Part shown: piece by piece, positions 43,146 through 51,856 of the stretch
Numbering within the stretch: the stretch's first letter is position 1
How the letters are laid out: each line of letters begins with the position of its first letter
Assembly (NCBI RefSeq): GCF_009866655.1
Contig: NZ_CP047420.1
Span: 2,356,001-2,420,000 of the forward strand
Length of the DNA: 64,000 nt
Source of the DNA: Rathayibacter sp. VKM Ac-2804
GTDB taxonomy: Bacteria > Actinomycetota > Actinomycetes > Actinomycetales > Microbacteriaceae
Direction: 5' to 3'
The notes under the pieces: generated by a model
Database searches by the model: none
What the model was told of the DNA's origin: nothing
The model's input: only the letters and a program-made list of their open reading frames with translations
Made by a program: the position numbers and the translations under genes

Positions 43146-44527
43146 GCGGGGATGCTGCTTCCGGTGGTGGTGCGGGTCCAGGTCTGGGTGGCGATCTGCA
43201 CGGCGTCCCACGGTGAGCCGAGCGGGGGTGTGTAGGAGAGGTCGAGGTCGGAGACCTGCTCGACGGTGAGCCCGGCGAACAGGGCGGTCGCGTAGGTGTC
43301 GACGCGCTTGGCGGTCTCGGTGCCGAGGCGTCCGACGAGCTGCGCGCCGAGCAGGCGCCCGTCGCGGGTGTCACCGGTGATGCGGATCGTGATCGGCTGC
43401 GCGCCCGGGTAGTAGCGCTTGTGGTCGTCCGCAACCGCGGTCGTCGTCGCCGGCTCGTACCCGGCGGCGAAGGCTTCGTGCTCGCGCAGTCCGGTCCGGG
43501 AGGCGACCAGATCGAACACCTTCACGACCTGCGTGCCGACGGAGCCGGCGAACCGGGCATCGCCGCCGAGGGCGTTCTCGCCCGCGACGCGGCCCTGCTT
43601 GTGCGCGGTCGTGCCCAGCGGCAGGTAGGTACTGCCGAGCAGGCGGTGGTGGGTGGTCACTCCGTCGCCGGCGGCGAACACGTGCGGGAGGCCGGTGCGC
43701 ATCGCCTCGTCCACGGCGACGGCACGGCCGGCGCCGAGGGAGGCTCCGGCGCGGGCGAGCAGGTCGGTGTTCGGCTTCACACCGACAACGAGGAGGACGA
43801 CGTCGGCGGTGCGCGTCAGAGGCGTGCCGTTGTGGTCGGCGTGCACGGCGAGACCGGTCGCGGTCTTCTCGATCGAGGCGACGGTGGTCCGGGTGAGGAC
43901 CTCGACGCCGCGCTCGGTCAGTTCGGTGTGGACGAGGGCGCCGAGTTCGGGGTCGAGGGTGGAGAGCACTTCCGGGCCGCGCTGCAGCTGAACGACGCGC
44001 AGGCCTCGGACGGTGAGGGCTTCGGCCATCTCGAGGCCGACGTAGCCGGCGCCGACGATGATCGCCGTCTGCGGGTCGCGATTGTCGAGGTAGCGCTCGA
44101 GCGCGAACGTGTCGCCCATCGAGTGCAGCACGTGCACTCCGTCCTCCGGCCCCAGCTCGTCCACGCCGGCGATCCCGGCGGAGGACGCGAGGGCGCCGGT
44201 CCCGACGATCAGCTCGTCGTACCCGATCCGGTCGAGCGTCCCGTCCGGGGTGCGGACGGTGAGCTGCTGCCCGGCGACGTCGATATCGGTCGCGAAGGTG
44301 TCCAGACGCAGGGTCATGCCGGTGGCTTCGAGGTCGGCGTGGGTGCGGTGCGCGAGCGACTGCCAGGGCTGGACCTCGCGGGAGAAGTAGTACGGGATCC
44401 CGCAGATGGAGAAGTTCGGGTACGAATCGGCGACGACGACGGTCACGTCGACGGACGGGTCGAGCTCGCGGGCGCGCAGCGCGGCGGAGATCCCCGCGTC
44501 GCTGCCGCCGATGGCGACGAGATGCAT
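43142..44527 (-). CDS. FAD/NAD(P)-dependent disulfide reductase (CoADR/NADH oxidase type)
   Basis: A 461-residue flavoprotein with N-terminal FAD motif AIGGSDAGISAALRARELDP, single redox Cys C42 in FSICGIPYY (the CoA-disulfide reductase/NADH oxidase position), NAD motif AIIVGAGYVGLEMAEALTVRG, and ATGDG-like FAAGDGV. It probably recycles a low-molecular-weight thiol for the neighbouring reductase. AAGGAGCAGG precedes ATG 44527. A putative ArsR site stands 80 bp upstream. Confidence 0.82.
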   Translation of the reverse strand: MHLVAIGGSDAGISAALRARELDPSVDVTVVVADSYPNFSICGIPYYFSREVQPWQSLAHRTHADLEATGMTLRLDTFATDIDVAGQQLTVRTPDGTLDRIGYDELIVGTGALASSAGIAGVDELGPEDGVHVLHSMGDTFALERYLDNRDPQTAIIVGAGYVGLEMAEALTVRGLRVVQLQRGPEVLSTLDPELGALVHTELTERGVEVLTRTTVASIEKTATGLAVHADHNGTPLTRTADVVLLVVGVKPNTDLLARAGASLGAGRAVAVDEAMRTGLPHVFAAGDGVTTHHRLLGSTYLPLGTTAHKQGRVAGENALGGDARFAGSVGTQVVKVFDLVASRTGLREHEAFAAGYEPATTTAVADDHKRYYPGAQPITIRITGDTRDGRLLGAQLVGRLGTETAKRVDTYATALFAGLTVEQVSDLDLSYTPPLGSPWDAVQIATQTWTRTTTGSSIPA

Positions 44528-44606
44528 CCTGCTCCTTCGGTCCGAGAACAACGACCGAACACTGACGCCCGTCGATGAACGGGAAGTGACGCGCACGTGT
44601 CGCTAC

Positions 44607-44622
44607 ATCGACACGCGTCGAT
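44607..44622. promoter_or_regulatory. Putative ArsR operator 1
   Basis: ATCGAC-ACGC-GTCGAT, a perfect inverted repeat, lies between arsR and the leftward flavoprotein gene. It matches four other sites in the cassette with the same four-base spacer. Confidence 0.65.
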
Positions 44623-44662
44623 CTATTGGAGTGGCACGGTCCCGGCTTTTCAGCCGGCTCGG

Positions 44663-45013
44663 TCAGACGGTGGTGAGCAGATGCGCGAGGGAGTCGAGCG
44701 CGCCGGGCACCAGGCGGTAGTAGGCCCAGGTGCCGCGCTTGTCGCGGCTGAGGATCCCGGCATCGACGAGGACCTTCAGGTGGTGCGAGACGGTGGGCTG
44801 GGAGAGGCCGAGCGGCTCGGTCAGGTCGCAGACGCACGCCTCGGCGTCGGCGTGCGCGGCGACCATCGAGATCAGCCGCAGTCGCGCCGGGTCGGCGATT
44901 GCGCGAAGTGAGCGGGCGAGCTTCTCGGCGTTCTCGGCGTCCATCGCCTCGCGGGTGAGCGGTGCGCAGCACGCGGTCACGTCCGCCAGCGGGAGCATCT
45001 CGAGAACGGCCAT
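44663..45013 (-). CDS. arsR: ArsR family arsenite-responsive repressor
   Basis: A 116-residue winged-helix repressor: [55 protein letters not shown]. Two cysteine pairs, C15/C16 (TACCAPL) and C60/C62 (EACVCDL), form the As(III) site typical of actinobacterial ArsR. It is divergent from arsB, with three operator-like sites between them, and should release DNA on binding arsenite. Confidence 0.92.
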   Translation of the reverse strand: MAVLEMLPLADVTACCAPLTREAMDAENAEKLARSLRAIADPARLRLISMVAAHADAEACVCDLTEPLGLSQPTVSHHLKVLVDAGILSRDKRGTWAYYRLVPGALDSLAHLLTTV

Positions 45014-45033
45014 GCCCTCAGTGTGCCACGCGG

Positions 45034-45114
45034 ATCGACCGGCATCGATGGACGCCGGCACTCGTCCAGGCATCGATGAGGATCGATGTAGTGTCTTCAT
45101 CGATCATCATCGAT
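45034..45114. promoter_or_regulatory. Three putative ArsR operators between arsR and arsB
   Basis: ATCGAC-CGGC-ATCGAT (45034-45049), ATCGAT-GAGG-ATCGAT (45072-45087) and ATCGAT-CATC-ATCGAT (45099-45114) share the ATCGAY-N4-RTCGAT form. They fill the 124-bp divergent promoter region and probably hold both arsR and arsB silent without arsenite. Confidence 0.7.
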
Positions 45115-45137
45115 GCCTTTCCGAGGAGCTCTCCAGC

Positions 45138-46535
45138 ATGACCGTGCTCGCCATCGCCATCTTCCTGATGACCCTGACGCTGGTCATCTGGCAGCCGAAG
45201 GGACTCGGGATCGGCTACAGCGCTCTCGGCGGTGCGGTGATCGCGCTGGTCACCACCGTCGTTCAGCTCTCCGACGTCCCGACCGTGGTCGGGATCGTCT
45301 GGAACGCCACCCTCGCGTTCGTGGCGATCGTGCTGATCTCGCTGATCCTGGACGAGTCCGGATTCTTCGAGTGGGCCGCGCTGCACGTCGCGCGCTGGGG
45401 CCGGGGACGTGGGCGGCTGCTGTTCGTGTTGATTGTGCTGCTAGGCGCGGTGATCGCGGCGGTGTTCGCGAACGACGGGGCGGCGCTGATCCTCACGCCG
45501 ATCGTCATCCAGATGCTGCGCGCGCTGAATTTCTCCGCGAAGGCGTCCCTCGGTTTCATCCTCGCCACCGGCTTCATCGCCGATGCTGGCAGCCTGCCGC
45601 TGGTGGTGTCGAACCTGGTCAACATCGTCTCGGCCGACTTCTTCGACATCGACTTCGCCCGCTACGCCCTCGTCATGGTCCCCGTCGGCGCGGTCGCCGT
45701 CCTCGCGAGCCTCGGTGTGCTCTTCGCCTACTTCGGCCGCTCCATCCCGAAGCGCTACAACGTCGACGCGCTCGCCCGTCCGGCGTCCGCGATCAGCGAC
45801 CCGCTCGTGTTCCGCACCGGCTGGATCGTCCTGGCCTTCCTGCTCGTCGGCTACTTCGCCGCCGACCCGCTGCACGTACCGCTCTCCGTCGTCGCCGGGA
45901 TCGGCGCGATCGCCCTCGTCGCCGTCGCCGCCCGGCAGCCGGCGTTCCTCTTCGCCCGCGTGCGTGCCGAGGAGCGCGAGCTCGTCACCGCAGGCCCGCT
46001 CGGGTCCGGCGATTCCCTCGACGCTGGCGAGCAGCCCTCGCGCCGGCGCATCCCGGTCCTGAAGGTGATCCGCGACGCTCCCTGGCAGATCGTTCTGTTC
46101 AGCATCGGCATGTACCTGGTCGTCTACGGTCTGCGCAATCAGGGATTGACCGACGAGCTCGCCGGCGTCTTCTCGTTCTTCGGCGACCGCGGCACCGTCA
46201 TCACCGCACTCGGCGTGGGTACCGTGATCGCGGTCCTCGCCTCCCTGATGAACAACATGCCCACCTTGCTCATCGCGGCCCTCGCGATCTCCGCCGCCGG
46301 AGCGACCGGACTGACACAGGAGACGATGATCTACGCCAACGTCATCGGCTCCGACCTCGGCCCCAAGATCACCCCGATCGGCAGCCTCGCCACGCTGCTC
46401 TGGCTGCACGTCCTGGACCGCAAGGGCATTCACATCGGCTGGGGCCGCTACTTCCGCACCGGCATCGTCCTGACCGTCCCCGTCCTCCTGATCACGCTGC
46501 TCGCCCACGCCGCCTGGCTCACGATCCTCGAGTGA
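45138..46535 (+). CDS. arsB: Arsenite efflux permease ArsB
   Basis: A 465-residue membrane protein of the ArsB/NhaD superfamily: [83 protein letters not shown] and [26 protein letters not shown]. It expels arsenite or antimonite. ATG 45138 has GAGGAG upstream. It opens the rightward arsenic operon. Confidence 0.95.
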   Translation: MTVLAIAIFLMTLTLVIWQPKGLGIGYSALGGAVIALVTTVVQLSDVPTVVGIVWNATLAFVAIVLISLILDESGFFEWAALHVARWGRGRGRLLFVLIVLLGAVIAAVFANDGAALILTPIVIQMLRALNFSAKASLGFILATGFIADAGSLPLVVSNLVNIVSADFFDIDFARYALVMVPVGAVAVLASLGVLFAYFGRSIPKRYNVDALARPASAISDPLVFRTGWIVLAFLLVGYFAADPLHVPLSVVAGIGAIALVAVAARQPAFLFARVRAEERELVTAGPLGSGDSLDAGEQPSRRRIPVLKVIRDAPWQIVLFSIGMYLVVYGLRNQGLTDELAGVFSFFGDRGTVITALGVGTVIAVLASLMNNMPTLLIAALAISAAGATGLTQETMIYANVIGSDLGPKITPIGSLATLLWLHVLDRKGIHIGWGRYFRTGIVLTVPVLLITLLAHAAWLTILE

Positions 46536-46584
46536 ACATCCGGTACGAACATTGACGCACGTCGATATCCACCGTCACACTGAT

Positions 46585-46600
46585 ATCGATCGGCGTCGAT
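46585..46600. promoter_or_regulatory. Putative ArsR operator 5
   Basis: ATCGAT-CGGC-GTCGAT precedes the first arsC by 54 bp, with a further GTCGAT at 46561-46566. It suggests a separate arsenite-inducible promoter for the reductase genes. Confidence 0.6.
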
Positions 46601-46654
46601 GCCGTCCCTCCTCCTCCTCCTCCTGCCCCTCGCCCCGACCAGAGAGCTCGCACC

Positions 46655-47065
46655 ATGACCGAGAAGCCCACCGTCCTGTTCGTCTGCATCCACAACGCGG
46701 GACGCTCGCAGATGGCCGCCGGCTACATGCGCGCCCTCTCGAACGGCGCCGTCGAGGTGCTCTCCGGCGGGTCCGAGCCCGGCGACCAGATCAACCCGAT
46801 GGCGATCGCGGCGATGGCGGAGGAGGGCATCGACATCTCGCAGGCCGTGCCCACGCTGATGACCACCGAGCAGGTGCGCGAGTCGGACGCCGTGATCACG
46901 ATGGGCTGCGGCGACGTCTGCCCGATCTTCCCCGGCAAGCGCTACGAGGACTGGGCCCTGACCGACCCCAAGGGCAAGCCGCTCGAGGAGGTCCGCCCCA
47001 TCCGCGACGACATCAAGGAACGCGTCCAGGCGCTGCTGGCCGAGCTGCTACCCGCGAAGGTCTGA
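46655..47065 (+). CDS. arsC: Arsenate reductase ArsC (LMW-PTPase fold)
   Basis: A 136-residue reductase with CX5R loop CIHNAGRS (C11-R17), and C85 and C89 in ITMGCGDVCPIFPGKRYEDWALTDP, the redox cysteines of the thioredoxin-linked class. It reduces arsenate to arsenite, which ArsB expels. The next gene encodes a second ArsC and the one after a thioredoxin reductase, the electron supply. Confidence 0.93.
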   Translation: MTEKPTVLFVCIHNAGRSQMAAGYMRALSNGAVEVLSGGSEPGDQINPMAIAAMAEEGIDISQAVPTLMTTEQVRESDAVITMGCGDVCPIFPGKRYEDWALTDPKGKPLEEVRPIRDDIKERVQALLAELLPAKV

Positions 47066-47067
47066 CG

Positions 47068-47739
47068 ATGAGCGACTTCAGCACCCGCCGACCCATGCCG
47101 GGCCTCGTCTACCCGGAGGGCTACCTCGCCCGCCTCGCCGAGGAGCTCAGCGAGAAGTTCCGCGGCGTCTTCGCCGCCGAGACCGTTGAGCGGTACGTGC
47201 TCGAGTCGTACACCGGGCTGCTGCGCACCTCGAAGGTCAAGGCGCACCTGGCGAGCCAGACGGTGCGCTTCGCCACCGACCGCCTGACCGCTCTCGCCCA
47301 GGCCAAGGGCGCCATCGCCCGGGAGGTGCCGGAGGTGCTGTTCATCTGCGAGCAGAACGCCGGCCGCTCCCAGATGGCCGCGGTCCTCACCGACGCGCTC
47401 TCCGGCGGCCGCGTGCACGTGCGCTCCGCCGGCTCGATGCCTGCCGCCGCACTCAACCCCGCCGTCGTCGCGGCCATCGAGGAGATCGGCCTGGACGTGA
47501 CCGACGCGTTCCCCAAGCCGCTCACCGACGACGTCGTCCAGGCGGCCGACGTGGTCGTCACGATGGGCTGCGGCGACGCGTGCCCGATCTACCCGGGCAA
47601 GACCTATCAGGACTGGGACCTCACCGACCCGGCCGGCCTCCCGATCGAGGAGGTTCGCGTCGTACGCGACCAGATCAAGGCCCGCGTCGAGGCCATGCTG
47701 ATCACCCTCGGCGTCGAGACAACAGGAGTTCCCGCATGA
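47068..47739 (+). CDS. arsC: Arsenate reductase with N-terminal helical domain
   Basis: A 223-residue protein. Residues 1-85 form a helical bundle ([34 protein letters not shown]), seen in some actinobacterial ArsC proteins and similar to a three-helix DNA- or protein-contact domain. Residues 88-220 are LMW-type ArsC with C94-R100 (CEQNAGRS), C168 and C172 ([18 protein letters not shown]). It starts three bases after the first arsC and overlaps trxB (ATGA). Confidence 0.9.
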   Translation: MSDFSTRRPMPGLVYPEGYLARLAEELSEKFRGVFAAETVERYVLESYTGLLRTSKVKAHLASQTVRFATDRLTALAQAKGAIAREVPEVLFICEQNAGRSQMAAVLTDALSGGRVHVRSAGSMPAAALNPAVVAAIEEIGLDVTDAFPKPLTDDVVQAADVVVTMGCGDACPIYPGKTYQDWDLTDPAGLPIEEVRVVRDQIKARVEAMLITLGVETTGVPA

Positions 47740-48737
47740 CCAGCACCGCGAGCGACACCATCGAGAACGTCGTCGTCGTCGGATCCGGCCCTGCCGGCTA
47801 CACCGCCGCCATCTACCTCGCCCGCGCGGGCCTGGAACCGATCGTCCTGACGAGCGCGGTCGAGGCGGGCGGCGCCCTGGTGAACACCACCGAGGTCGAG
47901 AACTTCCCCGGCTTCCCGACCGGGATCATGGGCCCAGACCTGATGGAGAACATGCGCGCTCAGGCCGAGCGCTTCGGGGCCCGCATCGTCTACGACGACG
48001 CCACCGCGCTCGAGCTCACCGGTGACGTGAAGTCCATCACCACCGGCTACGGAAGCAGCTATCGGACACGGGCCGTCGTGCTCGCGATGGGCTCCGCCTA
48101 CCGGAGGCTCGGTGTCCCCGGTGAGCAGCGACTGACCGGTCACGGAGTGTCCTGGTGCGCGACCTGCGATGGGTTCTTCTTCAAGGGCCAGGACATCGCC
48201 GTCGTCGGCGGCGGCGACTCCGCCCTCGAGGAGGCGATGTTCCTCACCCGCTTCGCCGCCTCCGTCACCCTCATCCACCGCCGCGACTTCCTCCGAGCGT
48301 CGAAGATCATGCAGGACCGCGCCCTGGCCGATCCGAAGATCCGCGTCCTGTGGAACACCGAAGTCACCGAGGCGCTCGGCGACGAGAAGCTCACGATGCT
48401 GCGCCTGCGCGACACCGTCACCGGCCAGGAGTCCGAACTCGCCGCGACGGGTCTGTTCATCGCCATCGGCCACGACCCCCGCTCCGAGCTCGTCCTCGGC
48501 CAGGTCGACGTCGACGACGACAACTACGTCCGCGTCACCTCACCCACCACCGAGACCAACCTTCCCGGCGTCTTCGCCGCCGGAGATCTCGTCGACCACC
48601 GCTACCGCCAGGCCATCACCGCCGCCGGCACCGGCTGCTCCGCGGCCGCCGACGCCGAGCACTATCTCGCCGCCCACGGCCTCGCCTCACTCGCCCAGGC
48701 CACGACGGCCGTCCTCGACGACGCCGTCACCGCCTGA
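47736..48737 (+). CDS. trxB: Thioredoxin reductase TrxB
   Basis: A 333-residue flavoprotein with FAD motif [20 protein letters not shown], redox pair C141/C144 in [15 protein letters not shown] motif [17 protein letters not shown] and [21 protein letters not shown]. It passes NADPH electrons to thioredoxin, which regenerates ArsC. No thioredoxin gene is in the cassette, so the chromosomal one must serve. Confidence 0.94.
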   Translation: MTSTASDTIENVVVVGSGPAGYTAAIYLARAGLEPIVLTSAVEAGGALVNTTEVENFPGFPTGIMGPDLMENMRAQAERFGARIVYDDATALELTGDVKSITTGYGSSYRTRAVVLAMGSAYRRLGVPGEQRLTGHGVSWCATCDGFFFKGQDIAVVGGGDSALEEAMFLTRFAASVTLIHRRDFLRASKIMQDRALADPKIRVLWNTEVTEALGDEKLTMLRLRDTVTGQESELAATGLFIAIGHDPRSELVLGQVDVDDDNYVRVTSPTTETNLPGVFAAGDLVDHRYRQAITAAGTGCSAAADAEHYLAAHGLASLAQATTAVLDDAVTA

Positions 48738-48761
48738 CCTGCACCACCGAAGGAGACCATC

Positions 48762-50081
48762 ATGACGATGACCCTGACCGTCCCGCCCCGCACCGACGAG
48801 CGCCGCCTCACCGGACTGCCCGTCGCCGTCATCGGCGCCGGCCCCGTCGGCCTCGCCGCTGCCGCGCAGCTGCTCGAGCGCGGCCTCGACGTCATCGTCT
48901 ACGAGGCCGGAGACAGCGCCGGCGCCGCCGTGCAGCAGTGGGGCCACACCCGCCTGTTCTCCCCGTGGGAGTACCTGGTCGATTCCGCCGCCGGGCGCCT
49001 GCTCGACGCCGCCGGCTGGGAGGCGCCCGCCGCGAAGAAGCTGCCCACCGGGCACGAGTTCGTCCGCGACTACCTCGCGCCCCTCGCCGCGACGCCGCAG
49101 CTCGCTCCGGTCATCCGCTACCGCTCCCGCGTGCTGGCCGTGACCCGCGAGGGCATGGACCGCACCCGCTCCACCGGACGCGCGGGCACCCCGTTCCTGC
49201 TGCGTCTGGACACGCCGGAGGGCGCTGTCGACGTCACCGCCCGCGCGGTCATCGACACCTCCGGCACCTACTCCACGCCCAACGCCCTCGCCTCCGCGGG
49301 CCTCGACCCGATCGGCGCCGCCGACGTCGCCGAGCACCTCAGCCACGCTCTGCCGGACGTGCTCGGCGCGGACCGCGCCCGCTTCGCCGGGAAGAGCGTC
49401 CTCGTCGTCGGCGCCGGCCACTCCGCCGCGAACACCCTGATCAAGCTCGCCCGACTCGCCCGCGAGGAGCCGGATACGCGGATCACCTGGGCGATCCGTG
49501 GCGCCAGTCCGCTGCGCGTCTTCGGCTCCGGCGACGACGAGCTGGAGGAGCGCGGCAAGCTCGGCGGCACCGTCCACCAGCTCGTTCGCGACGGCGCGAT
49601 CACCCTCCTGGACCGCTTCGAGATCGACCGCCTCGAGAAGACCGCCACCGGCCGCGTCGCCGTCCTCGGGCGCCGCCGGAAGGATCGCGAGAGCGTCGAG
49701 GCCGACGTCGTCGTGCAGGCCACCGGGTTCCGGCCCGACCTCGGCATGCTGCGGGAGATCCGCGTCTCCCTGGACGAGATCGTGGAAGCGCCGCGCGCGC
49801 TCGCGACGCTGATCGACCCGAACCTGCACTCCTGCGGCACGGTCGACCCGCACGGCGTCGCCGAGCTCGCGCACCCCGAGCCGAACTTCTACATCGCCGG
49901 GATGAAGTCGTACGGCCGCGCCCCGACCTTCCTCCTGGTCACCGGCTATGAGCAGGTCCGCTCCATCGCGGACGAGCTCGCGGGCGACCACGCCGCCGCC
50001 CGGCGCGTCCAGCTCGTGCTCCCCGAGACCGGCGTCTGCTCCACCGACATCGGATCCGCCGGAGGGAGCTGCTGCTCATGA
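48762..50081 (+). CDS. ArsO-like FAD-dependent oxidoreductase with Cys tail
   Basis: A 439-residue flavoprotein: VAVIGAGPVGLAAAAQLLERGLDVIVYEAG (FAD), SVLVVGAGHSAANTLIKLARL (NADPH), and ATGFRPDLGMLREI. It resembles the flavin monooxygenases found in ars operons (ArsO type), whose substrate is unproven. The C-terminal VCSTD-IGSAGG-SCCS places C426, C437 and C438 as a possible As(III)-binding tail. AAGGAGACC precedes the start. A diverged 44-codon fragment of a relative lies at 62984. Confidence 0.85.
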   Translation: MTMTLTVPPRTDERRLTGLPVAVIGAGPVGLAAAAQLLERGLDVIVYEAGDSAGAAVQQWGHTRLFSPWEYLVDSAAGRLLDAAGWEAPAAKKLPTGHEFVRDYLAPLAATPQLAPVIRYRSRVLAVTREGMDRTRSTGRAGTPFLLRLDTPEGAVDVTARAVIDTSGTYSTPNALASAGLDPIGAADVAEHLSHALPDVLGADRARFAGKSVLVVGAGHSAANTLIKLARLAREEPDTRITWAIRGASPLRVFGSGDDELEERGKLGGTVHQLVRDGAITLLDRFEIDRLEKTATGRVAVLGRRRKDRESVEADVVVQATGFRPDLGMLREIRVSLDEIVEAPRALATLIDPNLHSCGTVDPHGVAELAHPEPNFYIAGMKSYGRAPTFLLVTGYEQVRSIADELAGDHAAARRVQLVLPETGVCSTDIGSAGGSCCS

Positions 50082-50575
50082 CCAGCATTCGGCCGATGCT
50101 CGCCGAGGACTGGGCGGCGGTCGAGACGATCTACCGCGAGGGCATCGCGACCGGGCACGCCACCTTCGAGGCCGAACCGCCGACCTGGGAGACATTCGAC
50201 GCGGGGAAGCTCGACGTCGGGCGCCTGGTCGCCGTCGACGGCGACCAGATCCTCGGCTGGGCCGCGCTCTCCCCCGTGTCGAGCCGGCCCGTCTACCGAG
50301 GGGTGGTCGAGCACTCCGTCTACGTCGCGTCGTCCGCCCGCGGCCGCGGCATCGGCGCCGAACTCCTGCAGGCGCTCATCGACGCCGCAGACGCCGCCGG
50401 CGCCTGGACCATCCAGTCGAGCATCTTCCCCGAGAACACCGCCAGCCTTGCCCTCCACGAGCGGGCAGGCTTCCGCCACGTCGGCACACGCGAGAGGATC
50501 GCGCTGATGAGCTACGGGTCTGCCGCGGGCACTTGGCGCGACACTGTCCTCATCGAACGGCGTCGACCGGACTGA
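50078..50575 (+). CDS. GNAT acetyltransferase (ArsN1/PAT-like)
   Basis: A 165-residue GNAT enzyme: IRPMLAEDWAAVETIYREGIATGHATFEAEPPTWE, VEHSVYVASSARGRGIGAELLQALI (acetyl-CoA loop RGRGIG) and FPENTASLALHERAGFRHVGTRERI. The phosphinothricin acetyltransferase branch includes ArsN1, which acetylates arsinothricin. The ATGA overlap and ars context support an ArsN role, but substrate is inferred. Confidence 0.85.
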   Translation: MTSIRPMLAEDWAAVETIYREGIATGHATFEAEPPTWETFDAGKLDVGRLVAVDGDQILGWAALSPVSSRPVYRGVVEHSVYVASSARGRGIGAELLQALIDAADAAGAWTIQSSIFPENTASLALHERAGFRHVGTRERIALMSYGSAAGTWRDTVLIERRRPD

Positions 50576-50615
50576 CTGGACCCGACGGGCGGCAGCGAAC
50601 AGCCACGCCGGGTCC

Positions 50616-50648
50616 TTGACTTCCGATTAGAAATGAAATCTGTAGGCT
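50616..50648 (+). promoter_or_regulatory. Candidate promoter in the gap after the acetyltransferase
   Basis: TTGACT (50616-50621) and TAGGCT (50643-50648) resemble -35 and -10 boxes, although the 21-bp spacing is long. The surrounding bases are unusually AT-rich. The next signal is the terminator at 50745, so an RNA of about 115 nt is possible. Confidence 0.35.
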
Positions 50649-50744
50649 CGCGCTAGGCCGCGACGTGGCTCCAGTCGGAGAGCAGACGTTGCCGCCAGCT
50701 ACGTTTCAAGCCATACTGATCACGCATGGATACACGTGCGCCCG

Positions 50745-50769
50745 AAGCCAGCCGCCCGGCTGGCTTTTT
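50745..50769 (+). terminator. Intrinsic terminator
   Basis: AAGCCAGCCG, loop CC, CGGCTGGCTT and then TTT form a perfect 10-bp stem with a T tract. No protein gene ends nearby: the acetyltransferase stops 170 bp earlier. It probably ends a short untranslated RNA or a long 3' leader. Confidence 0.8.
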
Positions 50770-50903
50770 GCGTTAACGGGCGGCTGCGCTTCGCGGAGGC
50801 GCCAGACGCGACTCAGTCGCGGTGCCACGCCGCGGCACTGCGATTTTCAGACGAACGATGTCACCCCCTACCTTGATGATGGGCATCGATCTACCGCCCG
50901 ACC

Positions 50904-50927
50904 AGCCGGCCTCGAGCCGGCTTTTTT
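50904..50927 (+). terminator. Second intrinsic terminator
   Basis: AGCCGGC-CTCGA-GCCGGCT followed by five T. It lies 135 bp after the first terminator, again without a gene between, so a second short RNA is possible. Nothing else is seen from 50928 to 51060. Confidence 0.75.
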
Positions 50928-51072
50928 CATGCCCAGGATCTGAGCAGTTCGCGCTCTCCTGGCCCACTCCTCTCCTGCCGGCACCCGAATGGGTGCCAGT
51001 AAGGAGTAGAACCGAGTCGACCGGCTCGGTGCCATCTGAACGCGCTCGCACGTTCATCCCGCGGAGGTCACA

Positions 51073-51264
51073 TTGCTGAACTCGCTGATCGAGATGCTGC
51101 TGAAGGAGGTGGACCCCAACGTCGCGCTCGTGTGCACCACGAGCTACTTCGGACTCCGATTCATGGTGAAGAAGATCGAGGACTTCCTCGTCATCTTCCT
51201 TCCCAGCAAGGAGCCCGCTCGACGCAAGGCCCTCCTCCAGCGAAGCCGACGCCCCAAGGCGTAA
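51073..51264 (+). CDS. Small basic-tailed protein, 63 residues
   Basis: A TTG start at 51073 has GGAGG six bases upstream. The peptide has an N-terminal amphipathic helix (NSLIEMLLKEVD), a hydrophobic middle (FGLRFMVKKIEDFLVIFL) and a basic tail (ARRKALLQRSRRPKA). It may sit at the membrane. No family recognised. A GC hairpin (51275-51293) follows. Confidence 0.5.
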   Translation: MLNSLIEMLLKEVDPNVALVCTTSYFGLRFMVKKIEDFLVIFLPSKEPARRKALLQRSRRPKA

Positions 51265-51286
51265 CTCGAAAACGCCCCTCCTCCGT

Positions 51287-51369
51287 GGAGGGGAGAGCTC
51301 TGTCTTCTAGTGCCTCATAAACCAGTAGCTCTCTGAGACGCACCGTCTGTCGGTCGCTCCGCGCTCAGC
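51287..51369 (+). repeat. Direct repeat DR-B, left copy (cassette junction)
   Basis: Matches 63077-63156 in the same orientation. The best part, CAGTAGCT-N-T-N-TGAGACG followed by CGGTCGC and TCA, agrees at 36 of 47 positions; the first 14 bases agree at 12. The two copies bracket the catabolic cassette. The DR-A right copy starts two bases after this repeat ends. Confidence 0.65.
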
Positions 51370-51371
51370 AT

Positions 51372-51419
51372 GTAAGTGGCAGCCCTTCATGGCGGTGTTC
51401 TGACAGCGCTCTATGTCAC
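51372..51419 (+). repeat. Direct repeat DR-A, right copy (cassette junction)
   Basis: The partner of 42703-42750 (core TGGCGG-GTTCTGA-CGCTC-TGTC). It closes the arsenic cassette. Beyond it, 51420-51760 shows no gene on either strand; the stretch around 51700-51790 is the most AT-rich of the window. Confidence 0.65.
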
Positions 51420-51764
51420 AACGGGGAGAGCGGCAGTGCCGCCAGAGGTACGCGTTGCCGAGCGACCCAAGCGCACCTTGTGCTTCTTTCACGTGCTCGA
51501 CGGAGTCGAGAGCAAGTGGGGGTGCGGGGTGGCGGCCACGGTAGGCGGGCCGCCACCGATGTGCGGCTCATGCCAAATCGTCGGCGATCTGCTGTAGAGC
51601 ATGCGCGTAGTCGGAGCGCCTACCGCGGCGCGCGTGCCTCGGGTTTGCCCTACGAACGAGGACGCTGACGGCTCGACTGGCACTCGGCGCCACACAGCGC
51701 GCCAGCTTTTTCTGCAACATTTTGTGCCAGGTTTTCAAATAATCAAACAGACCGTTCGATTTAA

Positions 51765-51787
51765 CAGAACAGAAACGCGATGTTCTG
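51765..51787. promoter_or_regulatory. Inverted repeat upstream of the catabolic operon
   Basis: CAGAACA (51765-51771) and TGTTCTG (51781-51787) are exact mirror arms with a 9-bp spacer, 70 bp before the M20 gene. The surrounding AT-rich DNA is suited to a promoter. The IclR-type protein encoded second in the operon is the likely binder. Confidence 0.55.
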
Positions 51788-51856
51788 CACAGTGTCTTCA
51801 ATCCGCTCAGCCGTAGCGGTAGGCGGCCAGTGCCGTGCACCCTCACTAGGAGACAC

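Noticed and set aside
50665-50943. A 92-codon frame in the gap after the acetyltransferase
   Set aside because: It runs across both intrinsic terminators and has no protein-like pattern or ribosome site.
51601-51856. Small frames between the cassette junction and the M20 gene
   Set aside because: Composition is AT-rich and frames on both strands show no protein pattern; the region is better explained as a promoter and operator.
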